A stretch of DNA of 64,000 bases from Nematostella vectensis (Eukaryota > Cnidaria > Anthozoa > Actiniaria > Edwardsiidae): the NCBI RefSeq assembly GCF_932526225.1, contig NC_064038.1, positions 9,547,070 through 9,611,069 on the forward strand, in the 5' to 3' direction. The notes below the pieces were generated by a model. That model saw nothing but the letters and a program-made list of their open reading frames with translations, was not told where the DNA came from and did no database searches. Positions 13,401-25,300 of the stretch are shown one piece after another (positions within the stretch are counted from its first letter, which is position 1; every line of letters starts with the position of its first letter). A program made the translations under genes and the position numbers.

Positions 13401-16400
13401 TGAAGTCTTTCATCGATATTTCCATTAGTACCATTACCATGCAGTGAACCGAACATAGTTTATAGTTATATATATATATATATTATATTCCAAGACGATG
13501 CTCGCTGATGCTTGCGTTGTTTACACGAGGCCCTATACATTGAATGACCAATCAAAACTCTCTGCCATGAGACATGTGAATATCCGCCTCATGTCTTCTA
13601 CAAGTTGCCTTTATATTGCCATTTTATTTCACAACATGGGAGCTACAATAATCGTGATGGCATAAAAAGGTCGTTAAAGACGTGCCGATTTGAATGCACT
13701 TTTGACAAAACCTTAATAAATGCACGGGGGGCGAGCTTCCAAAGGGTCATCATTGTGTCTTTGTGAAGAATAATATATATATTATTATATATATTATTAT
13801 GTATTGTCCAAAGTTTCTTTACACAGGGTTTGTAATACATTCGCAGATTTTTTAAGTGCTTGTGTGACGAATATGTGCCAAGTCGTCGGCTTATGGCGTG
13901 GCGCTGGTTGACAGTCCTTTCATGGCTCAAACCTTTCTGGTTTAAACGACTAGGAAAAACTGGAAATTGCCCCCATAAAGTCATTCGATAATAACTTTTT
14001 CTTTTTCCTCTCCTAGCTCTCCACCTTTTTTTAAAAAAAAAAAAAATGCCTATGTAAGAAAAGTTATTCACAATAGTATTCTATCATTTTTTTTTGTCTT
14101 GAAATTCTTAAATGTGTCTAGTGTATTAAAACCAACTTGATCCCCTTACTCAATATCGGCTTCAGAACTCTGGGAAACAAAATAATGGATAGAGAAATAG
14201 ATGTTTGTCAAATTATCGATTTTGTGCTGCAATTATGTGGGTGTATAAATTCGAAAGTGCTTCCTCTAGAACAAGCGATATTGGCTTTTTTCTGAAGTCG
14301 GGTAAACAGAGTAAATGATAGGGAATGAGAGAAAGAATTTTTTTTCAGGTATGCAAATTTGAGTTGCAATTGATGTGGGTATACATAATAGATCAAAAGC
14401 ACTTCTCTCTAGAACATTGCGTATTTGATAATGTCGTGTTCACATGTAAAAAAGTACAACTAAACAAGCGACTTTATAAGAAAGGAAATTAACTAAGATA
14501 TAAGTATGAATACAATAGTTCAACGAAAAAAACACTACTACATATACTTATCTTTAGAAAAAAAAGTACATATACTTATGGATTTATCCATCTTTAATTT
14601 TTGGGGGCTGGATTTACAGTTCTTTTTCCTATTTTTTGTCATACTTAAACCAAAATCCGCTTTGCCATCTATGATGATAAAACACAGTCCGTTTTAATCA
14701 TTTATTCCCTTTACAACTACAGCTAAAAATCAACTGAAGATGGGATTAGATAATTCCATAAATGTATTAGGAAAAAAAGTAATAATATCGATCCGTTGTC
14801 CCATTTTTGTGGGTCAAACTTACTTAACATGAGGGCAAATACTGTTATCTATCAGTCCATATCCCGCACGTTTTGGTCAGATGGGACATTAGTGATTACC
14901 CTAGCGAGTTTAACACCAAGCCGCGCTGTAAGATTAGGAAACTTTAATTAGAAGCAATTTGTTTTGTTCAATTTAAGGTTTTGTAAGCTTGACGGAATCA
15001 TAAGACAACAAAAGACAGTTTTATTATTAAGCTGCGTTTTTGACAATCTTTTTTCTCGCGTTGACAAGTAGTGCATCTGATATAATTTTTTTTAGAAAAT
15101 ACGAATCAACATAGTGGACGGTTTGTGCGAATTGTTTATCCTATGGTTAAGATATCTATACACGTTTTTTCCCTCTTTCTAGATCCTTTTTTTTTTTTTT
15201 TTTTGCTTCTTAGAATATACTGGTTATTTTCTTTCTTTTTTTTAACAAATGGATGACATATTAAGGATTGGTTTAGGCAGTTTAAGCAATGGAAAGTTAC
15301 CAGAAAATTTTTTTTAATGATAAATAAACCTGGATTCACCTCATTTAACGTTATTTCGAGAGGTTAAAAGTCCTGGATCAGACGGAGCAAATGTTAAGTA
15401 TCGGTTGCTAAGGCGACTAATTAAAAACAGTATTGTTTTTACATAGTGTCTGGACATTTTTGATGATTTTGTCAATATTGAGATCATCAGTAGGTGGCCT
15501 ATTTGTATCACCGTATTCTTTTTTGTAGTCTTCTCTGGATAATATAAAAAGATCTTTATTTATTAAAACCCTAGATTATTTATTTATTTTAGGTAATCTT
15601 AATTCATGTAAGGAACATAAAGATGGCATATTAGCCTCAGTACATGTTACCGAGCGTGTATAACGTTCTGCCTGAAATTTATATTCAGTCTAATTATATA
15701 ATATGCTATCTAGCCTCGATTTTGATAAAACGCTATAAATGCATTTGAAAATTGCTTTTTTTTAGTGCTTACCTACGATGGTTTGGAAATCAGTCCTCTT
15801 AATAATTTAAAAAATCAGAATGTGAGTTGCTATTCGCTGTCGATACAGTGTCAGAAACGACGGCATAGGTGCTTCCCAAAACTTCTAAACCGTCAAAGGT
15901 GTTTTTTTTTTTATGAAAATGAAGAAGATTTTAGTTTGAAATCATTGGGCAGGATATAGAACACCAAAAAAAAAGGAAAAACGAGGACAATAATATTTTC
16001 CTCAACATAACGTTAACAATTCTGAGGTTGATTTTTACGATAATCAGAGATGAGTTGATCTTTTTATGTAAAAATTGTTACTGTGCGACTTCACAAACCT
16101 AGGCCAAGCAAGCAAATATCTAAAGAAAAAATAAGTCGCATGTAAAATGGTGATGTGCCAAATTCTAGCTAACTTTGACGTATAATCATTTATTGCTCGA
16201 TTTAAATTAATAGTAGCACATTTTCGGTGAAACGGAAGATGTTAAAATTTGTACAGGTTCTATGTTATAATACTCGATCGTGATTGGTTAATTTGTAAGG
16301 ACATTTGTTTCGGTGGGCTTGGAGTATTATCACGAGACAACTTATTCTATAAAAACACAAAAATATCATTATTGAAATTATCCTCTATCAGTATGGGGAA

Positions 16401-17332
16401 TTATTTAATGTTGGTGTTTTTTTTTATGAAAATGAAGAAGATTTTAGTTTGAAATCATTAGAAAATCAAGTAAGGCCCAAACTAAGTCTGAAAATTTGAC
16501 GTTCTAATAGAGAAAGAGTGAAGCCAAAGAGACATTCAAAATAGTCTAGACTAGTCATGAAGTAAGAGATCACGTACCTGGCCGCTACCTTCCATTTTCC
16601 ATCGGTGACTCCAAAAGTGCTCCCACAGTTCAAAGCCAACCACCCCCACCACAGCATAAAGAGACCAAGCAACGCAGTCGTCGGAGAACCCATATCATTG
16701 CAAGATTTGTCCTCGCCCTCTTCAAAGCGACCAGATCTTGGTTTAAGCATAATGGTTGCAGTAAGTCCCGTTACACCTCCGACTAAATGGACTGTGCACG
16801 CCCCGGCCTCGTCGATGGCACCAAGATTCTTTAACCAGCCGTTCTCTGCCCATAGCCAATGAGCCGGTAGACAGAAAATGATGGTGTTCATAAAGGAGAA
16901 AAGACAGTAAGACTCCAGTTTGACCCTCTCAGCCATGGACCCTGAAACGATTGTTGTAGCGGTGGTGGAGAACGAAGCTTGGAAGAAAAATTTCGAGAAT
17001 GTGAGACCCATATTAGGACCGTCGGCGTCTACAAAAAAATCGCCGAACCCAATAAAAGGATTTGTCCCGTGAGATTTCCCGAAGCTAAACGCGTAACCGA
17101 ACATCCAGAACGCTAGCCCTCCAAATAAGACATCCGCTATGTTCTTCACGAGAATATTAATCTCGTGTTTACGGGATACCATACCCGATTCCAGCAATCC
17201 AAAACCTGACTGCATGGTGAAGATGATAAAAGAGCATGTTAGAATCCAAATAGCATCGTCCCATGGGTTGTGGACTGTTTCCGTGGATATATTGTTGGGT
17301 GAAACAGACGTGGTCGTGTCATTACTTCCCAT
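3093..17332 (-). CDS. AMT-type ammonium transporter, 4 exons, 526 aa
   Basis: Exons on the minus strand: 16578-17332, 6856-6915, 4185-4261 and 3093-3781, all with GT-AG introns and matching phases (2, 2, 1). The start is the ATG at 17332; the open frame runs further only through non-ATG codons. The product is a polytopic Amt/Mep transporter for NH4+/NH3, as in AMT and AmtB. Visible motifs: pore loop FQASFSTTATT (about 117-127); the Amt signature DEAGACTVHLVGG with Asp174 and first twin-His 182; AAVMTINASVGGG across exon 2; RPWEAILVGAVG; second twin-His 341 in VSIHMFPAIW; and the tail motif GLRVSYQEEVLGADIVEH. The tail (about residues 400-526) is hydrophilic, with an acidic run DDDEDENDEQ. The length suits animal AMTs. 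Introns 1 and 2 are expanded by repeats. In other invertebrates the family handles ammonium excretion or uptake. Rh-type identity is excluded by the Amt signature. Confidence 0.93.
4525..6700. repeat. 68-bp satellite array in AMT intron 2
   Basis: About 32 head-to-tail copies of a 68-bp unit with landmarks GACCGCTGGGTATGTTCAAA, TCATTGCGAGTCCCTGGGTT and AGGCTTAGTGTGGGAAAGCG. Spacing of successive GCTGGGTATG motifs (4681, 4749, 4817) gives the period. Two main variants alternate (CGCAAAGACC versus CGCTTAGACC), with a few copies reading GTTAGGGTTAG instead of GTTAGGCTTAG. Copies are almost identical, so the array was recently amplified or homogenised. It lies wholly inside the intron, ending about 155 bp from exon 2. 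Confidence 0.95.
8150..8302. mobile_element. Short MITE-like element with GGCGTAGCCAGG ends
   Basis: About 150 bp bounded by GGCGTAGCCAGGATTTTT on the left and CCCCCTGGCTATGCCCCTGA on the right, an imperfect inverted repeat, with G-rich and C-rich inner borders. No coding capacity. Related G-rich borders occur near 49970-50190 and 54230-54380. Confidence 0.5.
8732..9117. repeat. 193-bp tandem duplication
   Basis: Two adjacent copies (from 8732 and from 8925) that are almost identical across about 193 bp, beginning TACTTAAATCTATGTTTTAT and ending near CGCTACATCCT. The lack of divergence indicates a recent event. It lies in AMT intron 1. Confidence 0.85.
10338..10426. repeat. (TAA)n microsatellite
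   Basis: About 30 uninterrupted AAT/TAA steps. It directly precedes ATTTATATAGCGCCTTTCTC and AAGGCGCTTTAC, a short signature that often sits beside such trinucleotide runs in invertebrate interspersed repeats, so the microsatellite is probably the tail of a retroelement insertion. Confidence 0.9.
10430..10990 (-). pseudogene. LINE fragment (L2/CR1-like), reverse transcriptase 3' part
   Basis: On the minus strand around 10795-10960 the translation contains LLHWLPIRERIDFKLLLLTF, followed by KSLNETAPDYIKDLL. This is the conserved C-terminal motif of L2/CR1/Rex-type LINE ORF2 proteins (LHWLPV..RI.FK...LTFK...G.AP.YL..LL). Only this fragment survives, with no endonuclease or catalytic YADD. The 5'-ward part toward the (TAA)n run is non-coding repeat sequence. 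It is a dead insertion in AMT intron 1. Confidence 0.75.
10991..15900. other. AMT intron 1, AT-rich with minor duplications
   Basis: No gene recognised. Contains an 80-bp tandem duplication at 13060-13210 (each copy with TTGCCTGTTA, ACAGGCGAGTTGAGACTTCC and TATTATTAGACTAG), TA-rich microsatellites near 13468-13490 and 13770-13803, and several poly-T runs. Short open frames here match no family I know. Confidence 0.5.
15904..16462. repeat. Dispersed repeat R2, copy 1, with direct-repeat flanks
   Basis: The segment 15975-16412 is near-identical to 19053-19505 (landmarks AATATTTTCCTCAACATAAC, GGTGAAACGGAAGATGTTAA, CGGTGGGCTTGGAGTATTAT). It is bracketed by a direct repeat of about 38 bp containing ATGAAAATGAAGAAGATTTT at 15912-15949 and 16424-16461. 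It sits in AMT intron 1, just downstream of exon 1. Confidence 0.75.
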
Positions 17333-19050
17333 TGCACGTAACAAATTTCACGAAATCTTGGGAGGAAACTCCTTCCCTCTATTTCCCGGCGTTTTTTTCC
17401 ATTTTCCTTCGCGGCCGAGCTTCTCAAGTCATATACTGCAGCTGGTTTGACAAATAAACTCTGTATTTTCCAAACGTAAAGTTCATTTTCAAAACAGATC
17501 ACCACTGGTCACCACCGAGGCTGGTTTGTTTGGTAAATTGAGTCTGTATCCTTACCGTTAAACTGTCAACGGTTGAATAAAACGAGAACCATTAAGACGA
17601 AGTCGTAACTCGAGTTGATCCGTGCCCGGTGAAATCAAACAGCTTGTTACTAAGACACTGGAAACGAACACATTTCTCCGTGAAGCATAGCGCGGAACCC
17701 ATTTTAGTGGGTGTCAGAGAAAGCTCTTTTCTTGACCAATCAAAAACTTCGTCGTTTATGCAAATGTATTGCGCCCACCTGTTTTTCACCGGGGAAAACA
17801 TAACCATTTGCTTCTTTATATTACGCACAAACGAATGGTTAGAGCAGTTTGACAAATATTGATCGTTTATCTGTTCTAATTGAATTGTATTTTGAGACGA
17901 AACATTTTCTCAAATATTAATGTTGACTACATCAAAAATTCATATCTAGTCTATAGGAAGTTAAGGAGGTACTTAGCGCACGACTATCTCATCATAGTAG
18001 TCGACTCACTCAACGAAAAAACAGTCTTGTGATATTCTTTATTGGGAGGAAAATTGTACTGAAAGCCTGAATGGCAAACGCATTAATCATCGAGAAAGGC
18101 TAAGAGAAATGTGCCAAGCTATTTTTGATACGCATCGGAAAATTGAGTGCTTATTTTGCTACTGTGTTTTAAAGTGCGATGTGCTTTTGTCAAACGTGAA
18201 TGTCTAGAGATATTATGTAAAGATCAAAGTCCGTTTTCCTTCTAATAAAATACTTAGTTGCAAAAAACCAATAACAATGATTTTATAGCCTATATTAAGA
18301 ACATTACTTAGCTTGAATCTAACAAACATACCAGCGGGTTTTGACCTAAAAGACAAAGCACAAGTTAAGTAAGTGTAATGAACCATCGACTAAAAAAAAC
18401 GTGCTCAATACTTAAAGAAAACGCGAAAATGAGAAGAAAAAAGCAAACACGCAAAAAATCATTGTTAAGAGAGGACTGCTTTATTTTAGGTAGCTATAAA
18501 CATTTTTTTAGTGATCTGAATTTTTTCGTTTTCGTGTCTATATTGATAATGTTTTTAATTGTGGTTTTGCTCTTGTATAGCACTTTATAATATACCTGTA
18601 TGGGTATATCATAATTTACGTCGAATACTCAACGGTCGAAAACTTGATTTTTTACGTTCATTTCATTAATTCATTTAATTTGACGCCAACATTTGAATGT
18701 TTAGATAATTAAGCATAAAGAAACTCAGCAACCACTAATTTTTTCGTCTTCAACAATAAGCTAAATGAACTTGAACTCTGTCTTGGTGAACAAGGAACAA
18801 TCATTGATTTATATTTTAATTTTGGTATACACCAGTCTATTACTACGCTTCTAGAGATTTCGAAGAAATCTTTAGAAAACAAATAGACATAAAGAGCAAA
18901 ATGCTAAACAAAAACGCAATCGGAAATAGGAACCCATTCAATAGTCCTTTTTTATTGTTCTCTCCAAGCTTCTGATTGGGTATTCAATAAGTGAGTGGTA
19001 CATGTCTGCAAGCGTTGAGTCGCTTTGGGCAGGATGTAGAACACCGAAAA
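17333..19050. other. 5' flank of the AMT gene, no gene recognised
   Basis: AT-rich sequence upstream of the AMT start on the minus strand. I see open frames on both strands (for example 17592-17862) but no recognised domain, splice pattern or clear promoter motif. Confidence 0.4.
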
Positions 19051-19052
19051 AA

Positions 19053-19505
19053 GGAAAAAAGGGGAAAATAATATTTTCCTCAACATAACGTTAAACAATC
19101 TTGAGGTTGATTTTAACGATTATCAGAGAGGAGTTGATCTTTTATCGTGTTAGTTATGTAAAGATTGTTACTGTGCGACTTCACAAACCTAGGCCAAGCA
19201 AGCAAATATCTAAAGAAAAAATAAGTCGCATGTAAAATAGTGATGTGCCAAATTCTAGCGAACTTTGACATATAATCATTTATTGCTCGATTTAAATTAA
19301 TAGTAGCACATTTTCGGTGAAACGGAAGATGTTAAAATTTGTACAGGTTCTATGTTAAAATACTCGATCGTGATTGGGTTATTTGTAAGGACATTTGTTT
19401 CGGTGGGCTTGGAGTATTATCTCGGGGCAACTTATTCTATAAAGACACAAAAATATCATTATTGAAATTATCCTCTGTCAATATGGGGAATTATTCAATG
19501 TTGGG
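19053..19505. repeat. Dispersed repeat R2, copy 2
   Basis: Same orientation and nearly the same sequence as 15975-16412, apart from small insertions and substitutions. Open frames in the two copies encode the same short peptide start (MYRFYV), but there is no evidence it is a gene. Confidence 0.75.
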
Positions 19506-19576
19506 AGAATTTGTTAATGTTGGGAGAATTTCGAAGTTATCATCCCAGAAATGGGACTGACAAGCACTGTCGTGGA

Positions 19577-19880
19577 TATACACCTATTTCAATAAAGGTT
19601 GTCAGTGCGAACAGCGAATGGCAATTGCTAAATGGCAGTTGACGACCGAAAGGTGTCTATGGGTAGTTATTATTTGTAAAAATAAAGAAGATAAATTAAC
19701 TCAAGCGATGTGAGAACCATATATTAATTACATTAAATGGACAGTCGTATGTTTAATTTATATGTTTCTTAATCTGGAACAAATATTTTGGGATCCATGG
19801 GTCCTTTCGGTCGTAGAACTGCCATTTGACAATCGCCATTTTCCGTTTGCAATGACAACGTTTTTTGAAATAGGTGTATA
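19577..19880. mobile_element. 304-bp palindromic MITE
   Basis: Ends are TATACACCTATTTCAATAAA and its approximate reverse complement finishing GAAATAGGTGTATA. The inverted arms continue inward through CGAATGGCAATTGC, ATGGCAGTTGACGACCG and their partners, roughly 85 bp per arm. A related sequence starts near 21563. No coding capacity. Confidence 0.7.
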
Positions 19881-22323
19881 TGTAAATACTTTCAAAACAT
19901 AAAAAAAAAATCTAAAATAGGAAATCTGAATGATATCGACAGAAACGATGAAACTGATCAAAGTCGAACCTTGAGACTTTTTAAGATAAGTAATTTAGTT
20001 TGCTCATAGTTCCTTGTAATGGGGGCTCTAATGGTCAGGAGATTACATAAACAACTCTCTTCTAAGTTTTCAGAGTGGTGCATTTACCAACGACGGCCAT
20101 AATAATATTTAGCGCGGAGACGCCATTCAATGTGTGAGAGCAGTAATGTAACGGTCCTATTCCTTTCTCCTTGTCCCTTATCGCTTACATTACACAGGTC
20201 TTCGTCTCCTTAGCTAAAAGGGACCTTAGGATAGTACTAAAAAGGCAACGTGGTCGACGACGGACGGCAGACAACGATAAGATTGTGAATTCAATAGACA
20301 CATACGTGACAATGTTTTTTTTTTCTGATATATACTACGTTTTTTATTGTAGGATAATGTCCTTAATTATTTTCATCTGTTACTGACTCTGATGTTTTGC
20401 TCATTCCATTGCAACTTGTTGGGAATTGAATTCAGGACCAAAGATCAAGAAGGAAAAGTTCAAATGGAAAAGTTCTAGAATACGCTGACAAAATTGCTAT
20501 CCAGCAACAATAGTCGCTAGAAGCACGCAATGTAGGCCCTGTGACGTCACTTAACGTCATAGCCCCGCATACGTGAGATCCAGCACAAAATGATGCTTAT
20601 TTTAGCCAGGGTCCCTGGGGCGTTATACAAGTGGTGAAGTGGTAGTTTTCACGCTTCTGTGAAAACAGTTTCGTTTCGCTGACGCATCGAGCCATAGCCC
20701 TTTAACGAATTCCCTGGAGTTCAGCGGCTGTAAGTCCCCCTCCCTCCTTTTAGTGTAAAAAGTAGAAAGAGACCCAAGGGCTAGTCCTCGAAACGTCAAC
20801 TAAACTACTCAGGCTTTCACAGAGGCGTACAACCACGCCTACGCAGACCTTTTTCTTGCCAGCCTGTTTGTAGTCCGTCTACTCCTACCAACACAGCTGA
20901 GTGTTGAATTGTTAAAGTAAACTTTCGAAATAAGCTGACTAAAGTTGCTGTTTTCACTAAGAGTACAGCTTTATCAAAGTTAAGCTATAGATGTACAAAT
21001 AATTATAGGATCGTTTGGTAGAAGAGTATCAAACAGAAAATTGTAGCCTTATTTTTTTGTTCTTGTTTTCAAAGTTGACATCTTTGAAATAAAATTATAA
21101 ACAACATATCTGATTTAACCGCCCGATATTAGAACTAATTTTGCGTATCTGTACTTTTAATCAGGAAATTTTTTATCCCCACGAGCTAGATGCAGGGTCT
21201 TTCAAAGCGTTTTTTACATCTCAGCAAAATTTGCTTGCTGCATTCTTACCAATGTGGATTTGGGATTATAATTGTAGCCGGAGAAATATCTATATCGGTA
21301 TTTAATGTCACCCTCAATAACGGCCTATCTATCTCTCCAAGTTGCGCTTCGCTCGCTATAACAATTCTGTGGCAATACTTTAACCCGTGCTAAAATTGGG
21401 AAAGAATTTCAATTGGGGCTTACGCCCTGTTTTCTTCTCCCGTCACATTGTTTCTTATTTTCTTTATTTTGTTAATTTCCTATCGTAAACCGTAGTATTT
21501 TTGTGTGACAAAGCCAATAAACTAAACTAAACTGAAAATGAAGAAACGACAGATGATGACACGTATTTCAATAAAGGTTGCATCCGCGAATCAATGTATC
21601 GTATCGTATCGTAAGCCGCAGTGGTTCATGGGTAACGTTTAAAGGGCTGAATCCTGGTCTTTGAACGCCGTGTAAACGTTTAGAGGTACATAAACAAGAT
21701 TGCTAAAGCTTTCCAAACCTGTGTTTATTTTTATTTTCACTTATTTTTTATCATAAGTAAAGTTAATTTGATACCCATGAAGCACTGCAGGCTATGACAC
21801 ATAGATTCTCCAAGTGCAGCCTTATATAAAATAGGTGTAAATTTTCTACACAAAGAAAAAAAATACAAATACAAGAAAAAAAGAAAAGAAAATAAAAGAA
21901 TGGCATCGATACACGAGGTTCGGTATGCCGTGAAAGCACTAGGTGCCCATGGAGAGGTAGGTCCCTGGTAAGTGTTAAACAATTGTAGCGTGTTTTACAC
22001 TTGCGCAAGCGTTAACAGGTTAAGTTTCTCTGTATTTGTTGTTGTCGGTTTTGGTGGTTTGTGTTTACAAGAGCCTTGTCTCCATATACTCGCCCAGTTC
22101 CCTCTCTTGACACGTCGGGCCTGGGTCAATGAAGCGCGCGCCATACTGTGCGCGATTGTACTGACATAGTAGGAATGCGCGCGCAAGTCTCGTTGCAAGA
22201 GTGTCGTTCGCGCGCTGATAAAAACCCCACAAAAGTCGCGCGCGCTCGAATGACGTGAGGCCGTTAAAAACGGTTTTGTGTTACAGTTTAAAAAAAGTAA
22301 GCATATAAGCAATCAAAAGAAAG
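19881..22323. other. Intergenic region between AMT and the MARCH gene
   Basis: No complete gene recognised. The part 20756-20850 (AAGGGCTAGTCCTCGAAACG) and the end 21490-21540 (CCAATAAACTAAACTAAACT) look like decayed retroelement sequence. CG-rich sequence around 22120-22260 (repeated GCGCGC) immediately precedes the MARCH start and may be its promoter region. Open frames at 21995-22312 (-) have no recognisable homology. Confidence 0.4.
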
Positions 22324-25300
22324 ATGGAGAGGGATAATCACGGTGGCAATGTAGGTGATAGTCAATCACGAAGTAATGCAATTCCTATGAGATCAAGAGC
22401 AAGCACTAGAGAAGTGAAGAAATTTGAACGAGTCGCCGACTCGTCCCAAACTGGATGCTATGCGCTTGATGATAACGTGAGTAACGTATTTCTGGTCATT
22501 TCTCAATGTGATTTAGTAGACTTTTCCATAATCCCTGATGCCTGAAATGACAGTGCCAGTATTGTAATGTTATTTCATGTTACACACGTCGCAGCATCGT
22601 GTGTAAAAACATCACACAACATGGATAAACAATGCTGCCTGTTTTTTTCAACGATGTTGATGTTCGTTTGTACATGTTGTATTGATTGTACGTAGTGCTA
22701 GTAAACGCAAGCGCAAAAAAGTATCGAAGGAAATTGATTGCACGGGGAAACGAATTTCCACGACATTTGGTCCGATCGAGCCGGATAAAAGAATGGCGAC
22801 TGTTGCATCGAAGAAGAAAACCAGAGCGGGACATAGAGCCTTTGTGACGAGGTTTATGGCTGAGGGGTGCGAGGAAAAGAGTGCGGTCGTAGTACTGAGA
22901 CCGGCTACAGATCCTCAAGACCCTCGACGATGAAGCGCTTGAAATGATGTCCCGAGATGACGCCTTCATCGAAGAAGATGTAGAAGAAGAGACGGTGAAC
23001 GCAGGAAAGATAGAAACGACCATAAGAGAAAGGATATTGGCGCTCGAGGCAGCCGAAGAGACGAGCCACCGAAACAGCGTAGCAAGTGAGATTGAGAGTG
23101 AAGCCGCCGCGAGCAGTGCGCAAGACCAAGAGGCGAGAGCCCGATTGCCTAAATTGAGGCTAAAGAACTTTGCTGGGAGTGTCGGCGAGTGGCAGGAGTT
23201 TTGGGATGGATTCAAGAGCAGTATCCATTCCAATCCTCGCCTGGCCACCGTCGATAAGTTCAATTATCTGAGAAGTCTGCTCGTGGGACCGGCGCGGAGA
23301 GCGGTGGCAGGATTCGCCCTGACGGCGGCGAATTACCAGTCGGCTATCGCTCTCCTGAAGAGGCGTTACGGCCAAACAGAAAAGATTAAGAAAGCACACA
23401 TAAATGAGATGATAAAGATGCGAGGAGGAGCGAGAAAGACGCGGCTGGTCTTCGCCGATTTTACGACGCGGTGGAGACCAAGCACCGAGGGCTGCAGGCG
23501 ATGGGAGTGGAGGCGGCCCAGTATGAAAGCATACTAGTGCCGGCCTTGTTAGAAAAAATCCCAGAGGCAGTGCGGCTCTGTACGGAAGCCCATGAGGGCC
23601 ACTCAAGGTTTTCGTTAACAACATCTCACCTTTCGGTCACGACTTTTAACTATTTGCATCACGACAACTCACTTTGAGTGTCACGACAAAGCACTATTTG
23701 ATTATCGCTTAAAACATTGCAGGTTTAGTTCACAATATCGCACTTTGTGTCTCAAAACATCGCACTTTGTGTCTTAGAAACCTCATCATTTTGGCTTTGC
23801 TTAAAACATTTCAGTATATCGTTCACGACATTCAACTTTGTGCTTCTAACATAGCACTATTTGTCTATTGCATAAAATATTTGAATTTGTGCTATATAAC
23901 ATGGGACTTTGTGTCTTAAAAAATCTCGCGATTTGCCGAATGCGCAAATTATTCCAGGGTTTGTCTATTGCATAAAATATTCAACTTTGTGCTTCATAAC
24001 ATGGTACTTCGTGTCTTAAAAAAATATCGCGGTTTGCCGAATGCGCAAATCATTTCAGGTTTTGTCTATTGCAAAAAATATTTAACTTGTGCTTTAGAAA
24101 TTCATTTCACAAATTTGAAGAGAATTATCAAATAACTGGATTCTATACGAATGACCTGTGAGCTCCCTACAAAGACCAAAAACTAAACAGACTTGTGCAA
24201 AAAGTCCAATGTCGTAACGCAAAAAGTGCAATCTCGTGAAGCACAGAGTGCGTTTGCAAAAAGTGAGTTTTTTTTCTACATAGACCAGCATGCTTTGCGA
24301 ATAGACTAGAAACGTAATTGCGAAATCCTGAGCTTAAATTGAGATATATAAGTAAATATAAATATTAAATCAAGATTATAAGCCATAAAGCTCAGTGAAA
24401 TAAATAGCATTGTTGATAAGACAAAGTAAAAAATTCAGCATTGCGACCCATTGTGAGTCGTTGCCTAAGATATTATGGCATGCTGTAAATGATTGTCAAA
24501 AAAGTTAGATATTATTAGCATTAATGCGATGAGCCGCCTAAGTTATAAACAAAGTCAAATGCCGTGATTTATCGTTTGGAGGAGAGGCTTCCGAAGTAGA
24601 GTTATCATTGGGGCCGTAGTCCCGCAAGGCGAGCTAGAGGTACTTGCATCTGTAGAACACTGAATAAAGCTCGAGCGAGCACTCAACCAGTTCAGCCTTT
24701 GATCCCGTATCGCTAAGGCTTCTTTTTCTCGGCCTATCCTGACGTTTAGTTTTTAGTCCTTGTAGGGAGCTCACAGGTCATTCGTATAGAATCCAGTTAT
24801 TTGATAATTCTCTTCAAATTTGTGAAATGAGGTTCTAAAGCACAAGTTAAATATTTTTTGCAATAGACAAAACCTGAAATGATTTGCGCATTCGGCAAAT
24901 CGCGAGATTTTTTAAAACACAAAGTACCATGTTATGAAGCACAAAGTTAAATATTTAATGCACAGACAAAAACTGGAATGATTTGCGCATTCGGAAAATC
25001 GCGAGATTTTTAAGACACAAAGTTGAATATTTTATGCAATAGACAAAACCTGAAATAATTTGCGCATTCGGCAAATCGCGAGATTTTTTAAGACACAAAG
25101 TCCATGTTATAAAGCACAAAGTCAAATATTTTATGCAATAGACAAATAGTGCTATGTTATAAGCACAAAGTTGAATGTCGTGAACGATAATACTGAAATG
25201 TTTTAAGCAAAGGCAAAATGATGAGTTTTATAAGACAAAGTGCGATGTTTTGAGACACAAAGTGCGATATTGTGAACTAAACCTGCAATGTTTTAACCCA

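Noticed and set aside
16466-16577. Extension of the AMT exon 1 frame past AAR (YVISYFMTS...)
   Set aside because: AG|GTACGT is a consensus donor, and exon 2 (6856-6915) restores the conserved AAVMTINASVGGG segment.
22580-23263. 227-residue minus-strand open frame
   Set aside because: Antisense to the BEL/Pao gag coding frames, which carry clear family motifs on the + strand.
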